Assembly (NCBI RefSeq): GCF_012913485.1
Contig: NZ_CP051774.1
Span: 4,278,001 to 4,342,000, forward strand
From: Luteolibacter luteus
GTDB lineage: Bacteria; Verrucomicrobiota; Verrucomicrobiia; Verrucomicrobiales; Akkermansiaceae
Direction of reading: 5' to 3'
Length of the DNA: 64,000 bases
Below the pieces are notes generated by a model. It made no database searches and was not told the DNA's origin. It saw only the letters and a program-made list of their open reading frames with translations. This document shows, one piece after another, positions 1 through 9,749 of this stretch (the first letter of the stretch is position 1; each line of letters starts with the position of its first letter). The position numbers were made by a program, and so were the translations under genes.

Positions 1-1
1 C

Positions 2-2413
2 ACTCCGGGTCGTGTCCGCTTCAACGAGATCTGGCCTGCTGGCCTTGGCTTCATCAACCGCACCGTCGGTAAGAAGCAGATGTCCGACGTCATCTGGCGC
101 TGCTACCAAGTGGCTGGCCAGAAGGGCACGGTCCAGACGCTGGATGCGCTGAAGAGCCTCGGTTTCCGCGAAGCTACCCGTTCCGGTACGTCGATCGGTA
201 TCGTGGACATGGTGGTTCCGGAAGAAAAGCCGGCGATCATCAAGGATGCCTACGAGCAGGTCGAGAAGGTCACCAAGCAGTACCGCAACGGTGTGATCAC
301 CGATGGCGAGCGCTACCAGAAGGTCGTCGACATCTGGACGCACGCCACCGACACCATCGCCTCCGCGCTCTATCGCAAGATCGAGTTCAACGACGGCAAG
401 CCGGGCGCGAGCCCGCTGTTCATGATGGTGGACTCCGGTGCACGTGGTAACAAGAGCCAGATCAAGCAGCTCTCCGGGATGCGCGGCCTTATGGCCAAGC
501 CGTCCGGTGAAATTATCGAGCGCCCGATCACCTCGAACTTCCGCGAAGGTCTGTCGGTGCTCGAGTACTTCATCTCGACTCACGGCGCCCGCAAGGGTCT
601 GGCGGATACCGCACTCAAGACGGCGGACTCCGGTTACATGACCCGCAAGCTCGTGGACGTGGCGCAAGACGTCATCGTCACCGTGCAGGATTGCGGCACC
701 GCCAGCGGCATCATCGTGGCGCCGATCTATGACGGCGACGAAGAGGCAGCCTCGCTTGCCACCCGTATCTACGGCCGCACCTCGTGCGAGCAGGTGAAGG
801 ATCCGGTGACCGGCCAGATCGTGCTCGATTACGACCAACTCGTGGACGAAAACTCCGCGAAGGCCGTCGAGCGTATCGGTTACGAGAAGCTCAAGATCCG
901 CTCCGTGCTCACTTGTGAGTCGAAGCGCGGTTGTTGCGCCAAGTGCTACGGCCTGAACCTCGCCACCGGCAAGCCGGTGAAGATTGGTGAAGCCGTGGGT
1001 ATCATCGCCGCCCAGTCGATCGGTGAGCCCGGCACGCAGCTGACGATGCGTACCTTCCACGTCGGTGGTGTGGCTGCCGCAACGTTCAAGCAGCCGATCA
1101 TCAAGGCCAAGAACACCGGCCGCGTGGTTTACAAGGACCTCCGCGTCGTCGAAAGCGCCGAAGGGAAGTGGGTCGTTCTGAACAAGAACGGTTCCATCTC
1201 CATCCGTGACAAGGACGGCCTTGAGCTGGAAAGCCACATGATCGTCATCGGTTCCGTCATCGAGATCAAGGATGGCGACGATGTGAAGAAGGCAGACACG
1301 GTCGCGACCTGGGACCCCTACAACGTGCCGATCCTTACGGAGAAGCCGGGTAAGGTTGAGTTCCGCGACATGATCTCCGGCATCACCGTCACCAACGAGA
1401 CCGACAAGGAAACCGGCAAGAAGGTCATGGTGGTCACCGAGCACAAGGAAGACCTCCATCCGCAGGTGGTGATCGTGGACGAGAAGACCAAGGAAGTCCG
1501 CGCGTCTTACTCGATTCCGGTCGGCGCTCACCTTTCCGTCAAGGAAGGCGAAGTGGTCACGGGGGGCACGCAGCTCGCCAAGACCCCGCGCAAGGTGGCC
1601 CGTACCAAGGACATCACCGGTGGTCTCCCACGTGTTGCCGAGCTCTTCGAAGCCCGCAAGCCGAAGGATGCCTGCGTGATCGCGAAGATCGAGGGTGAGG
1701 TCTCCTTTGGTGGCACCGTCCGCGGCAAGAAGAAGGTCATCGTCACCGACACCGACTCCGGCGAACAGGTCGAGCACCTCGTGCCGATGGGTCGCCACAT
1801 CATCGTGACCGATGGTGACCGCGTGAAGCGTGGTGACCAGATCACGGAAGGTCCCGTGTCTCCGGAAGACCTCCTCGAGGCTTGCGGTGCCCAGGAACTC
1901 CAAGAGCACTTGGTGAACGAGGTGCAGTCCGTTTACCGCGTCCAAGGCGTGGAAATTAACGACAAGCACATCGAGATCATCATCCGCCAGATGCTGCGCA
2001 AGGTGAAGATCACCGACCCGGGCGATGCGGACCAGCTGCTCTGGGGCGACCAGATCGACCGTTCTGCCTTCAACCGGATCAACGAGTCCATCGTGGCCAA
2101 CGGTGGCAAGCCGGCGGAAGCCGAGCCTGTCCTCCTGGGGATCACCAAGGCCTCGCTGGAAACCGACTCCTTCATCTCCGCGGCGTCCTTCCAGGACACC
2201 ACGCGCGTGCTGACGGAAGCGGCGACCCTCGGCAAGGTGGACTACCTCACCGGCTTCAAGGAAAACGTGATCATGGGTCACCTCATCCCGGCTGGCTCCG
2301 GTTTCGAATCGCACCGCGATTCCGACATCGAGTTCACCGTGGAAGAGCCGGAGCCGCTCTTCATTCCGGAAGCCCCGGAATCGGAAGACGCCGTGACGGT
2401 CGAGAGCGCTTGA
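2..2413 (+). CDS. rpoC: DNA-directed RNA polymerase subunit beta', C-terminal part (5' end outside window)
   Basis: This is the beta' subunit of the transcribing core enzyme. The frame is open from base 2, so the first ATG at 80 is internal; 803 codons are visible, somewhat over half of a typical beta'. The visible part starts just before a [11 protein letters not shown] segment. It contains the bridge-helix/trigger-loop region with [20 protein letters not shown] (about residues 141-160), a cysteine cluster of the second zinc site ([12 protein letters not shown], about 305-316) and the highly conserved [20 protein letters not shown] segment. It ends at TGA 2411-2413 with a short acidic tail. 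A strong intrinsic terminator follows 26 bases later, so this is the last gene of its operon, presumably rpoBC. Identification is certain. Confidence 0.98.
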   Translation, partial: TPGRVRFNEIWPAGLGFINRTVGKKQMSDVIWRCYQVAGQKGTVQTLDALKSLGFREATRSGTSIGIVDMVVPEEKPAIIKDAYEQVEKVTKQYRNGVITDGERYQKVVDIWTHATDTIASALYRKIEFNDGKPGASPLFMMVDSGARGNKSQIKQLSGMRGLMAKPSGEIIERPITSNFREGLSVLEYFISTHGARKGLADTALKTADSGYMTRKLVDVAQDVIVTVQDCGTASGIIVAPIYDGDEEAASLATRIYGRTSCEQVKDPVTGQIVLDYDQLVDENSAKAVERIGYEKLKIRSVLTCESKRGCCAKCYGLNLATGKPVKIGEAVGIIAAQSIGEPGTQLTMRTFHVGGVAAATFKQPIIKAKNTGRVVYKDLRVVESAEGKWVVLNKNGSISIRDKDGLELESHMIVIGSVIEIKDGDDVKKADTVATWDPYNVPILTEKPGKVEFRDMISGITVTNETDKETGKKVMVVTEHKEDLHPQVVIVDEKTKEVRASYSIPVGAHLSVKEGEVVTGGTQLAKTPRKVARTKDITGGLPRVAELFEARKPKDACVIAKIEGEVSFGGTVRGKKKVIVTDTDSGEQVEHLVPMGRHIIVTDGDRVKRGDQITEGPVSPEDLLEACGAQELQEHLVNEVQSVYRVQGVEINDKHIEIIIRQMLRKVKITDPGDADQLLWGDQIDRSAFNRINESIVANGGKPAEAEPVLLGITKASLETDSFISAASFQDTTRVLTEAATLGKVDYLTGFKENVIMGHLIPAGSGFESHRDSDIEFTVEEPEPLFIPEAPESEDAVTVESA

Positions 2414-2438
2414 TCGCCCGATCCAAGTAAGAATTCAG

Positions 2439-2476
2439 AACCCGGTCGCGCGAAAGTGCGATCGGGTTTTCTTTTT
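2439..2476 (+). terminator. Intrinsic terminator of the rpoC operon
   Basis: A GC-rich hairpin (arms about 2439-2451 and 2455-2467, closed by a GAAA loop, with two G-U pairs) runs directly into a T-rich tract with one C (2466-2476). It begins 26 bases after the rpoC stop. Confidence 0.9.
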
Positions 2477-2650
2477 CCGGGAGGGCGGCAGAAGAAGGCG
2501 GTGGCTCCGGGCACGGGCTAAGCGTGGAAGGTTGCGAATGTCGCGGAGTGCCAAGTCTCAAGGGGTTCTGTCGTGCCGGGCATTTCTTTCGAAGGGCCTG
2601 ACCATCTCCGGGACGAGACGAAGAGAAGGAGTGGGGGGATTGATTCTCAG

Positions 2651-2680
2651 TTGCGGATTGGCCTCAACCGGGCTCATGAT
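2651..2680 (+). promoter_or_regulatory. Possible sigma70-type promoter for the ypfJ-like gene
   Basis: TTGCGG (2651-2656) and CATGAT (2675-2680) are separated by 18 bases and lie 25 bases before the chosen ATG at 2706, downstream of the rpoC terminator. Both boxes are imperfect, so this is only a candidate. The rest of 2477-2705 shows nothing else that I recognise. Confidence 0.25.
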
Positions 2681-2705
2681 AGAGACGGAAAACCCCGAAA
2701 AGATC

Positions 2706-3554
2706 ATGCGCTGGAAAAATCTGCGTCGGAGCGAGAATGTGGACGATCAACGCGGACGCGGCGGTGGTGGAGGAGGAATCGCACTTGGTGGAGTCGGTAC
2801 GCTGGTGCTGATCGTTCTCGCTTTGATTTTCGGATTTGATCCGACGCCCCTGCTCCAGCAGCAGGGCGGGGGAGGAGGGCCGGTCCAAGAGCAATCCATG
2901 TCTCCCGAGGATCAGGAGCGGGTGGAATTCGTGAAGGCGGTCTTGGGAAGTACCGAGGATGTGTGGAATGAGGAGTTTGCCAAGATGGGCAAGCGCTATG
3001 AGGAGCCCAAGCTGATCCTTTTCACAAACCAGGTGCGGAGTGGCTGTGGCTTCGCGGGAGCGCAGATGGGGCCTTTTTATTGTCCGGCGGATCGCACCGT
3101 TTACATCGACCTTTCTTTCTTCCGGGAGTTGCACGAGCGCTTCGGGGCGCCGGGGGATTTCGCCCAAGCTTATGTGATCGCTCATGAAGTGGGACACCAT
3201 GTCCAGAACCTGTTAGGTATTTCGGATCAGGTTCATCAGGCACGCCAGAGGAGCAGCGAAGCGGAGGGAAACCAACTCTCCGTGCGTCTTGAGCTCCAAG
3301 CGGACTTCCTTGCCGGGATGTGGGCCCGGAAGGGGCAACAGCGCTTCGATTTTCTGGAACAAGGAGATCTTGAGGAGGCTCTCAATGCTGCAAATCGCAT
3401 CGGTGACGATACCTTGCAGCGTCAAGCGCAGGGCCATGTCGTGCCGGATTCCTTCACTCACGGCAGCTCGGAGCAGCGAGTCCGCTGGTTCAAGAAAGGA
3501 CTCGAGAGCGATCGCTTCGATCCGAACAATACCTTCCAGACGCGGGACCTTTGA
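2706..3554 (+). CDS. Neutral zinc metallopeptidase, YpfJ/KPN_02809 family
   Basis: This is a membrane-anchored zinc peptidase of unknown substrate, 282 aa. I chose ATG 2706 because it gives the family-typical N-terminus MRWKNLRRSENVDDQRG; the open frame runs upstream to 2532, but that part overlaps the promoter region and is low-complexity. A glycine-rich stretch and one transmembrane helix (about residues 25-48) precede the peptidase domain. The zinc motif HEVGHH (HExxH) sits at about residue 162, with a downstream AEGNQLSVRLELQADFLAGM helix supplying the third ligand. Length and motif order fit the family. It is flanked by the rpoC terminator and a separately spaced oxidoreductase gene, so it is probably monocistronic. 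Confidence 0.9.
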   Translation: MRWKNLRRSENVDDQRGRGGGGGGIALGGVGTLVLIVLALIFGFDPTPLLQQQGGGGGPVQEQSMSPEDQERVEFVKAVLGSTEDVWNEEFAKMGKRYEEPKLILFTNQVRSGCGFAGAQMGPFYCPADRTVYIDLSFFRELHERFGAPGDFAQAYVIAHEVGHHVQNLLGISDQVHQARQRSSEAEGNQLSVRLELQADFLAGMWARKGQQRFDFLEQGDLEEALNAANRIGDDTLQRQAQGHVVPDSFTHGSSEQRVRWFKKGLESDRFDPNNTFQTRDL

Positions 3555-3672
3555 TGGGACCTGGGGTTTGGGGACAGTCTGCTCCAAGTCTTGCCAATAG
3601 CGACAGGTCAGGGAACGGGCTTGCGTATCCACCCGGTTTCCTGAATTCAGGAGAAGATATAACCCGACAACC

Positions 3673-4761
3673 ATGCAACGCCGCCCCTTCCTCGCCACCC
3701 TCGGTGCCACTGCCGCCGCCCTGACCACCGGAGCCCGTGCCCAAGAAGGCGGGGAGAAAAAGCTGGGTTGGGCGTTGGTCGGACTGGGCTCGCTGAGCAC
3801 CCATCAACTGGCTCCTGCATTTGCGAAGACGAAACATTGCAGGCTTTCCTCGATCGTTACCGGCACGCCTGCCAAGGCGGAGGAATGGAAGAAGAAATAC
3901 TCCATCCCGGACAGCCACGTTTACAACTACGAGACCTTCGACAAGATTGCGGAGAATCCCGACGTGGATGTGATCTACGTGGTGCTTCCGAACTCGATGC
4001 ACGAGGAGTTCGTGATTCGCGGGGCCAAGGCGGGAAAGCATGTCTTCTGCGAGAAGCCGATGGCGAACACCGCGGACGAGTGCCGCCGGATGATCGCTGC
4101 GATGAAGGCGGCGGGCAAGCAACTCGGAGTGGGCTACCGCTGCCAGTATGAACCTCACCACCGGGAGTGCATGCGCTTGGCGCGGGAGAAGACATTCGGT
4201 GATCTCAAGTTCATCGATGCCGGTTTCGGTTTTCAGATCGGCGATCCGACCCAATGGCGCCTTCGCAAAAAGCTTGCCGGAGGCGGTGCCCTGATGGACG
4301 TGGGCATCTATGCACTCCAAGCGTGCCGCTACATCGCCGGGGAGGAGCCCGTGGAGGTCATCGCGCAGGAGGTCAAAACAGACCTGCAGAAGTTTGCCGA
4401 GGTGGATGAGACCATCTCGTGGTCAATGAAGTTTGCTTCAGGTGTGGTGGCTTCGGTGATGACTACCTATGCTTTCAACGGAGCGAATTACTTTACCGCG
4501 ACCTGCCAGGGCGGGCGCTTCGGAATGGATCCGGCTTACAGCTATGATGGCTTGAAGGGATGGACTTCGAGGCCGGACGTGAAGATCGAATTTCCCGCGG
4601 TGGATCACTTCGCGACCGAGATGGACGCCTTTGCCGAAGCGGTTATCGCCGGCAAGCCCTTCGCGCCCTCCGGTGAAGAAGGTTTGAAGGATCTGTTGGT
4701 TATTGAGGCGATCTATCAATCGATCAAGGAGGGCAAGGCGGTGAAGGTTGGAGCGGTCTGA
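3673..4761 (+). CDS. Gfo/Idh/MocA-family oxidoreductase, exported (Tat-like signal)
   Basis: This is a 362-aa NAD(P)-dependent oxidoreductase of the glucose-fructose oxidoreductase type. The N-terminus has a twin-arginine-like motif (QRRPFLATLG) and an Ala-rich hydrophobic stretch ending near ARAQ, suggesting Tat export with a pre-bound cofactor, as in classical GFOR. The Rossmann segment WALVGLGSLS (about 34-43) and the family signature HVFCEKPMA (about 124-132) are present, followed by the C-terminal GFO/IDH domain with a GGGALMDVGIYALQ segment. The exact sugar substrate cannot be told. The next gene starts 27 bases downstream and is a glycoside hydrolase, so a shared role in carbohydrate processing is plausible. 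Confidence 0.88.
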   Translation: MQRRPFLATLGATAAALTTGARAQEGGEKKLGWALVGLGSLSTHQLAPAFAKTKHCRLSSIVTGTPAKAEEWKKKYSIPDSHVYNYETFDKIAENPDVDVIYVVLPNSMHEEFVIRGAKAGKHVFCEKPMANTADECRRMIAAMKAAGKQLGVGYRCQYEPHHRECMRLAREKTFGDLKFIDAGFGFQIGDPTQWRLRKKLAGGGALMDVGIYALQACRYIAGEEPVEVIAQEVKTDLQKFAEVDETISWSMKFASGVVASVMTTYAFNGANYFTATCQGGRFGMDPAYSYDGLKGWTSRPDVKIEFPAVDHFATEMDAFAEAVIAGKPFAPSGEEGLKDLLVIEAIYQSIKEGKAVKVGAV

Positions 4762-4788
4762 TCGTCCTGTAGTCCTGCTGCTTTGTAC

Positions 4789-6024
4789 ATGATCACCCGT
4801 TCCGAGTTCCTCAAACTACTCGCGGCGTCTGCCTTTATTCCGAGGCTGTCTGCGGAAGGCTCGCCCTTCCCGCAAGGCGAGTTGGCGAACCGCTTTCGCG
4901 AGGGGATGGCGAAGCTGGACGAGGTTTTTTGGGTGCCCGAGATCGCGAACTGGCTTGATCGTCCCGGTCGCGACCTGCGGGGGCACTTCGATGGCGGGAT
5001 CAATCCGCCCTGGTGGTCCTGTGCCAACGTCGCGGAGGCGATGGTGGATTTCATGAATCTCACTGGCACTGATCTTTACGATTCGCGCTTGCGAGAGATT
5101 CATGCGGGGAACGTCCTGCGGGGAAGCCGCTTGCCCGAGTTGGCGAAAGCCCTGCGTGCCAAGGATGATTGGAACGAGCGGGACGAGCAGAAGCTGAAGC
5201 GGCGCGTGAAGGCGCTGGACCAGAAGCGGGTGCACGACAGCGAATTCCGGAACGAGTATCTGGATGACTCTGCCTGGTGGGGAATCGCGTGGTTGAAATT
5301 CCACGAACGCACCAAGGACGCGCGATACCTGAGGACCGCCCGGGCCATTCATGAGCACATGGCGAACAATTGGCGGAAGGAAGGTGGTGTTTCCTGGGCC
5401 GAAGACGCCGACAAACGGGATCCGAACGCGATTACGAACAGCTTGTTTGTGGTGCTTTCCGCGAGGCTTTACCGGGTGACAAAGCAAAAGGCCTTCCTCG
5501 CTTGGGCGGAGAAAGCCTTGGCTTGGGAGAAGGAAGCGAAGCTCTATGATGGCAGCGGGATCGTGGACAGGCCGGGTCATGTGGCCGACTACTGGACTTA
5601 CAATCAGGGCGCCTATCTTGGCGGTTTGGAAGCCCTTCACGCTGCGACCGGAAAGAAGGAGTATCTCGATGAAGCGGCGGCAATCGCCATGACGATCATC
5701 GGGAAGACCGGTGTGGTGGGCGAGGGTGGTGTATTGTACGAGAAGCTTAGTACCGAGGGCTGGGATGTGGGTCTTTTCAAGGGGATCTGCGTCCGTTATT
5801 TCGGGATCCTTTTGCGAAGCTTCCGGAAGAAGGGTATCCATCCCGAGGCCGCCGATGAATTGGACCGCGTCATCCGCGGGAGCGTGCAGGCGATTTTGAG
5901 AAGCAAGCTCAAGGACGGGCTCTATCCGCTCGAGTGGCAGGAGCCTCCGCGGGCAGAGATCCACAATTTCAACACGCAGCTTTCCGCGCTGATTGCAATC
6001 GAGGCGGCGATGATCCCTTCCTAG
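4789..6024 (+). CDS. Glycoside hydrolase, GH76-like (alpha-1,6-mannanase type)
   Basis: This 411-aa, probably exported (alpha/alpha)6-barrel hydrolase resembles GH76 endo-alpha-1,6-mannanases. The N-terminus TRSEFLKLLAASAF is signal-like. The adjacent Asp pair of GH76 is seen as YLDDSAWWG (D159-D160), matching the family's catalytic DD. Later segments WTYNQGAYLGGLEALH and FKGICVRYFGILLR match the family's repeated barrel helices. The frame could begin at a TTG at 4783, but ATG 4789 is preferred. It lies 27 bases after the Gfo/Idh gene and 1 base before a small unknown gene, so the three may be co-transcribed. GH76 assignment is from motifs; the substrate remains inference. Confidence 0.8.
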   Translation: MITRSEFLKLLAASAFIPRLSAEGSPFPQGELANRFREGMAKLDEVFWVPEIANWLDRPGRDLRGHFDGGINPPWWSCANVAEAMVDFMNLTGTDLYDSRLREIHAGNVLRGSRLPELAKALRAKDDWNERDEQKLKRRVKALDQKRVHDSEFRNEYLDDSAWWGIAWLKFHERTKDARYLRTARAIHEHMANNWRKEGGVSWAEDADKRDPNAITNSLFVVLSARLYRVTKQKAFLAWAEKALAWEKEAKLYDGSGIVDRPGHVADYWTYNQGAYLGGLEALHAATGKKEYLDEAAAIAMTIIGKTGVVGEGGVLYEKLSTEGWDVGLFKGICVRYFGILLRSFRKKGIHPEAADELDRVIRGSVQAILRSKLKDGLYPLEWQEPPRAEIHNFNTQLSALIAIEAAMIPS

Positions 6025-6025
6025 G

Positions 6026-6493
6026 ATGAAGCCCGGGGCAGATGGTGAGGAAGAGCCGCTATTAGCCTTTGTGGGATGGTGGGCCACCCGGATCTGGGGC
6101 TTTCATCTGGAGCATAGCGCCCATCCAATCTCGGTCTATCGCGAGATGAAAGCGTCAGGGCTCAGCGCCGGGCAGCTTCGCGGAGGTATCAGGCAAGCGG
6201 TGCGGGATTGTGTTTCGTCTGCGGCGGACTTGCCCCTTTCGAAGATCGAAGAGATTGATCGCGAGCTTCGTGCGGGGAATCTGCGGACGCTGACCTCGCT
6301 CCGTGCCGAGTTCACACGGAACCTTGCAGGCGTCTTGAAGAGGGGGCGCTTGCGAAGCGAGGAGGATTACTACTTCGCGGTGAACGTGATCGAGGACGGG
6401 GCGATTTCCATGACGGCGGAGGACCGTCGAGCTCTTGCGGAATGGATCGCCTTTTGGGAGGCCTCTTCTTCGGCGGGAGAATCTTCGGCTTGA
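6026..6493 (+). CDS. Hypothetical protein, 155 aa
   Basis: I do not recognise this protein. It is a soluble, mostly helical sequence without signal peptide or membrane segment, with an acidic start (MKPGADGEEEP) and a Trp-rich segment (GWWATRIWGFHLEH, about residues 17-30). Its ATG is separated from the GH76 stop by one base, indicating translational coupling with the hydrolase. It ends 31 bases before the GTG start chosen for the sulfatase. The tight spacing supports its being a real gene. Confidence 0.65.
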   Translation: MKPGADGEEEPLLAFVGWWATRIWGFHLEHSAHPISVYREMKASGLSAGQLRGGIRQAVRDCVSSAADLPLSKIEEIDRELRAGNLRTLTSLRAEFTRNLAGVLKRGRLRSEEDYYFAVNVIEDGAISMTAEDRRALAEWIAFWEASSSAGESSA

Positions 6494-6524
6494 AAGGGGA
6501 GGCGTTTGCTGGCGTAGTAGATCC

Positions 6525-8015
6525 GTGCTGAATCGTCTCGGAAATACTTTAAAAGTGGCTTTAAGTGTCGTTTTTGTGGCGAATAGCCTCGGTGCAGAGA
6601 AGCCGAACGTGGTCTTCATCATAGCTGATGATCTGGGCTATGGGGAGGTCGGTTGTTTCGGTCAGGAGAAGATTCCGACGCCGAATATCGACAAGCTTGC
6701 GGCCGGCGGGATGAAGCTTACCCAGCACTATAGCGGAGCACCGGTCTGTGCGCCGGCGCGCTGTGTGCTGATGAGCGGGAAGCACTTGGGACATGCCGAT
6801 ATCCGCGGCAACCGGCAGGCGAAGGTTTCCTTTCCGCAGTTCAGCGAAGGCCAGCATCCGATAGCGAAGGACACCGTGCTGATACCGGAGCTCTTCAAGA
6901 ACGCGGGCTATGCAACGGCGGCGATCGGCAAGTGGGGACTGGGTCCGGTGGGGAGTACCGGGGATCCTAACCAGCACGGCTTCGATCTTTTCTTCGGCTA
7001 CAATTGCCAGGCGGTCGCCCATAGCTACTACCCGAAATATCTCTGGCGGAATGATCAGCAGGTGGAGATCAACGCCAAGCCGATCCCCGGCCATGTGAAG
7101 CCGATCACGGGTGAAGTGAAGGCGGAGGACTACATCGGGGAGACCTATGCGCCGAAGCTGATGATTTCCGAAGCGGAGAAGTTCATCGCGGACAAGAAGG
7201 GATCGCCTTTCTTCCTCTATCTGGCGTTCATCGAGCCGCACGTGGCGATGCATCCGCCGTTGGAATCGGTGAACAAGTTTCCGAAGGAATGGGATACGGA
7301 GCCGCATCGTGGAGAGGCGGGCTATCTGCCCCATCCGCGGCCGCGTGCGGCGTATGCAGCGATGATTTCAGATCTGGATTCCTATGTGGGACGGGTGGTG
7401 GCGGCCTTGGAGAAGGCGGGGGTTGCGGACCATACGATGATCGTCTTTACCGGTGACAATGGCACCACCATGGAGAGCGGGCCTAAGGCGCGATTCAATG
7501 TCGGTGGTGTGGATGCCAAGTTCTTTAATAGCACGGCAGGGCTGAGAGGCTTCAAAGGGAGCGTGTATGAAGGAGGGCTGCGCGTGCCGACGATCGTGAG
7601 CTATCCCGGCAAGGTGAAGGCCGGCAGCGAGTCGAATGCCCTGGGGTATTTTGCCGACTGGTTCCCGACCTTGTGTGCTGCCGCCGAGATCGAAACTCCT
7701 GCCAAGCTTGATGGGGAGAACCTCTTACCGGTGCTGGAAGGCGGGGCCGTGAAGAAGGATCGCAAGCCTTTGGTCTGGGTCTTTCCGGAGACCTCCGGGC
7801 AAGTGGCCGTGAGAATCGGCGATTATAAGGTGCTGAAGCGCGGCCTTAACCGGAAGCAGTCCGATCCTTGGGAAGTTTACGAGATTCCCGTGGACCGGGC
7901 GGAAACGAAGAACTTGGCAAAGGAGAAGCCGGAGCTCATCGAAGAGGCGGTGCGGATCCTCAAGCAGGAGAGTGCAGAGAATCCGATCTTCCCGGTAAAG
8001 ATTCCGGAGGCTTGA
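6525..8015 (+). CDS. Secreted sulfatase (arylsulfatase A-like, type I)
   Basis: This formylglycine-dependent sulfatase has 496 aa from the chosen GTG 6525. That start leaves a clean signal peptide (LKVALSVVFVANSLGA) directly before the mature KPNVVFIIADDLGYG; the open frame extends upstream to 6435 but overlaps the preceding gene, and a GGGGAGG stretch lies near 6496-6503. The sulfatase signature CAPAR (Cys75, the residue converted to formylglycine) is followed by CVLMSGKHLGHADIRGN. Metal ligands are visible in IIADDLG and VFTGDNGT. Length fits arylsulfatase-type enzymes acting on sulfated glycans. No sulfatase-maturing enzyme is encoded in this window. Confidence 0.93.
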   Translation: MLNRLGNTLKVALSVVFVANSLGAEKPNVVFIIADDLGYGEVGCFGQEKIPTPNIDKLAAGGMKLTQHYSGAPVCAPARCVLMSGKHLGHADIRGNRQAKVSFPQFSEGQHPIAKDTVLIPELFKNAGYATAAIGKWGLGPVGSTGDPNQHGFDLFFGYNCQAVAHSYYPKYLWRNDQQVEINAKPIPGHVKPITGEVKAEDYIGETYAPKLMISEAEKFIADKKGSPFFLYLAFIEPHVAMHPPLESVNKFPKEWDTEPHRGEAGYLPHPRPRAAYAAMISDLDSYVGRVVAALEKAGVADHTMIVFTGDNGTTMESGPKARFNVGGVDAKFFNSTAGLRGFKGSVYEGGLRVPTIVSYPGKVKAGSESNALGYFADWFPTLCAAAEIETPAKLDGENLLPVLEGGAVKKDRKPLVWVFPETSGQVAVRIGDYKVLKRGLNRKQSDPWEVYEIPVDRAETKNLAKEKPELIEEAVRILKQESAENPIFPVKIPEA

Positions 8016-8098
8016 GCTTCGCGGGCGCGGAGGGAAGAACAACTTGCGCGGAGGCCGAGTCGCGTCTCCAATGGGAGGTAGTATTAAACCTCCGAACC

Positions 8099-8452
8099 AT
8101 GATTCATTTTCCCTTTCAGGACCACCGCGCCTCCGGACTTCTTTCCCGTGTGCGCGACGATATTTCCCATCTCCGTCAAGATGTGGCGAATCTGCTGACG
8201 CACACCACCCGCCACACTCTGCCGCGGGGTGCGCGCGAACTGGCTGATAGTGCCCGCAGCCAGCTCTCCGCCGGAGGTTCCTATGCGGCGTCCCGGCTCC
8301 GGGATTTCCGCTCCAGCCCGCCGAAGCAGGCGCTTGGGGTGCTAGGTGGGGCGATTCTCGTGGGGGTGATCGCCGCGGGAATTTATGCGGTCTGCAAGAG
8401 CGACGAAATGCGTGCTGCCGAGGCTGAGGCCGAGGACGAGATCCCGCTCTGA
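8099..8452 (+). CDS. Small membrane-anchored protein, ElaB/YqjD-like architecture
   Basis: This 117-aa protein has an amphipathic helical N-terminal half (SRVRDDISHLRQDVANLL, about residues 15-32) and one C-terminal transmembrane helix (about 82-103), then an acidic tail. That layout resembles the ribosome-associated, membrane-anchored ElaB/YqjD (DUF883) proteins, but similarity is only architectural. I chose ATG 8099 because the open frame upstream (from 7868) overlaps the sulfatase. A GGAGGT (8074-8079) that could act as Shine-Dalgarno can pair with ACCTCC (8088-8093), a 6-bp stem that might modulate translation. Confidence 0.6.
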   Translation: MIHFPFQDHRASGLLSRVRDDISHLRQDVANLLTHTTRHTLPRGARELADSARSQLSAGGSYAASRLRDFRSSPPKQALGVLGGAILVGVIAAGIYAVCKSDEMRAAEAEAEDEIPL

Positions 8453-8525
8453 AGAGACACCGGGAATTTGCGGCGGATTTCCGCTGGTGATTTAGTGGCT
8501 GGTTTGTAGTGTTCATGCGAATAGC

Positions 8526-9749
8526 ATGACGCTCGACCAAAAGCTGGCCATTCTCGCAGACGCCGCGAAATACGACGCTTCCTGCGCCAGCTCTGGCGCA
8601 ACGCGTCGGGATTCTGTTGGGGGTAAGGGCGTGGGGTCTGCGGGAGGTGCGGGGATCTGCCACAGCTATGCACCGGATGGGCGCTGCATTTCGCTGCTGA
8701 AGATCCTGCTGACCAACCGCTGCCTTTACGATTGCCACTATTGCATCAACCGCCGGTCGAGCAATGTGCGCCGGGCTGCGTTCACGCCGGAGGAGGCAAT
8801 TTCCCTGACTCTGGATTTTTACAAGCGGAACTATATTGAGGGGCTTTTCCTGAGTTCCGGGATTATCCGTAGCGCGGATCATACCATGGAGCAGGTGGTG
8901 CAGGTTGCGAAGACCCTGCGGGAGGTTCATGATTTCCGGGGTTACATCCACCTGAAGACCATTCCTGAAGCGTCGCCGGAATTGATCGAGCAGGCGGCGC
9001 GTTACGCGGATCGCATCAGCATCAATCTGGAGCTGCCCAGCCAATGCAGTCTCGACCGGCTTGCGCCGGAGAAGAATCTCGGCCGCACCAAGCAAGCGAT
9101 GGGCCGGATCCGGGTGAAGCTGGAGGATGCGGCGGAGCAAAAGCGAACGGGGGACAAAAAGCTGCGGCACGCCACCGGCCAGAGTACTCAGGTCATCGTG
9201 GGAGCGGATGGCGCGACCGATGCGGATTTCCTCGCGCGCTCCGATGAACTTTATCGGGCGTATCGCCTGAAGAGGGTATATTACTCCGCCTTTAGTCCGA
9301 TCCCGGAACCTTCGTCGGTCTTGCCTCTGGCGGCCCCTCCCTTGGTCCGGGAACACCGTTTGTATCAGGCTGACTGGCTGATGAGATACTATGGATTTCG
9401 TAATTCGGAGATCCTGACCCCGGAGGAGCCGAACCTCGATCTGTCGCTGGATCCGAAGCTCGCTTGGGCGTTGAGGAATCGTCAGGAGTTCCCGGTCGAT
9501 CTGCAGAAGGCTCCGCGTGAGCGGATTCTCCGTATCCCGGGTATCGGGGTGAAGAACGTCGACAGGATCCTGCTTATTCGCCGCCACACTTCGATCCGTC
9601 TGGAAGATCTGGTTCGGCTGCGGATCTCCCTGGAGAAAGTGAAACCCTTCCTGATTACCGCGGATCATCATCCCGCGCGCTATCTTTTAGATAGCGACCG
9701 GCTTCTCGCGCGCTTCCGGCCGAAGCCCACCCAGCTCGAGCTCTTTTGA
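8526..9749 (+). CDS. Putative DNA modification/repair radical SAM protein (TIGR03916 type)
   Basis: This 407-aa radical SAM enzyme carries the [4Fe-4S] motif CLYDCHYC (CxxxCxxC, about residues 66-73), preceded by a Ser/Gly-rich segment containing GICHSYAPDGRCISLLK. The C-terminus has a helix-hairpin-helix DNA-binding element (ILRIPGIGVKNVDRILLIRR, about 337-356). This combination is the TIGR03916 family, whose genes regularly neighbour a DUF4130/UdgX gene, as here. The stop TGA (9747-9749) overlaps the next gene's ATG by one base, so the two are coupled. The chemistry is unknown; DNA repair or modification is inferred from the HhH motif and partner. Confidence 0.9.
   Translation: MTLDQKLAILADAAKYDASCASSGATRRDSVGGKGVGSAGGAGICHSYAPDGRCISLLKILLTNRCLYDCHYCINRRSSNVRRAAFTPEEAISLTLDFYKRNYIEGLFLSSGIIRSADHTMEQVVQVAKTLREVHDFRGYIHLKTIPEASPELIEQAARYADRISINLELPSQCSLDRLAPEKNLGRTKQAMGRIRVKLEDAAEQKRTGDKKLRHATGQSTQVIVGADGATDADFLARSDELYRAYRLKRVYYSAFSPIPEPSSVLPLAAPPLVREHRLYQADWLMRYYGFRNSEILTPEEPNLDLSLDPKLAWALRNRQEFPVDLQKAPRERILRIPGIGVKNVDRILLIRRHTSIRLEDLVRLRISLEKVKPFLITADHHPARYLLDSDRLLARFRPKPTQLELF

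Noticed and set aside
7725-9671. 648-codon minus-strand frame opposite the sulfatase end and the radical SAM gene
   Set aside because: It spans two well-supported plus-strand genes and their gap and has no protein-family character.
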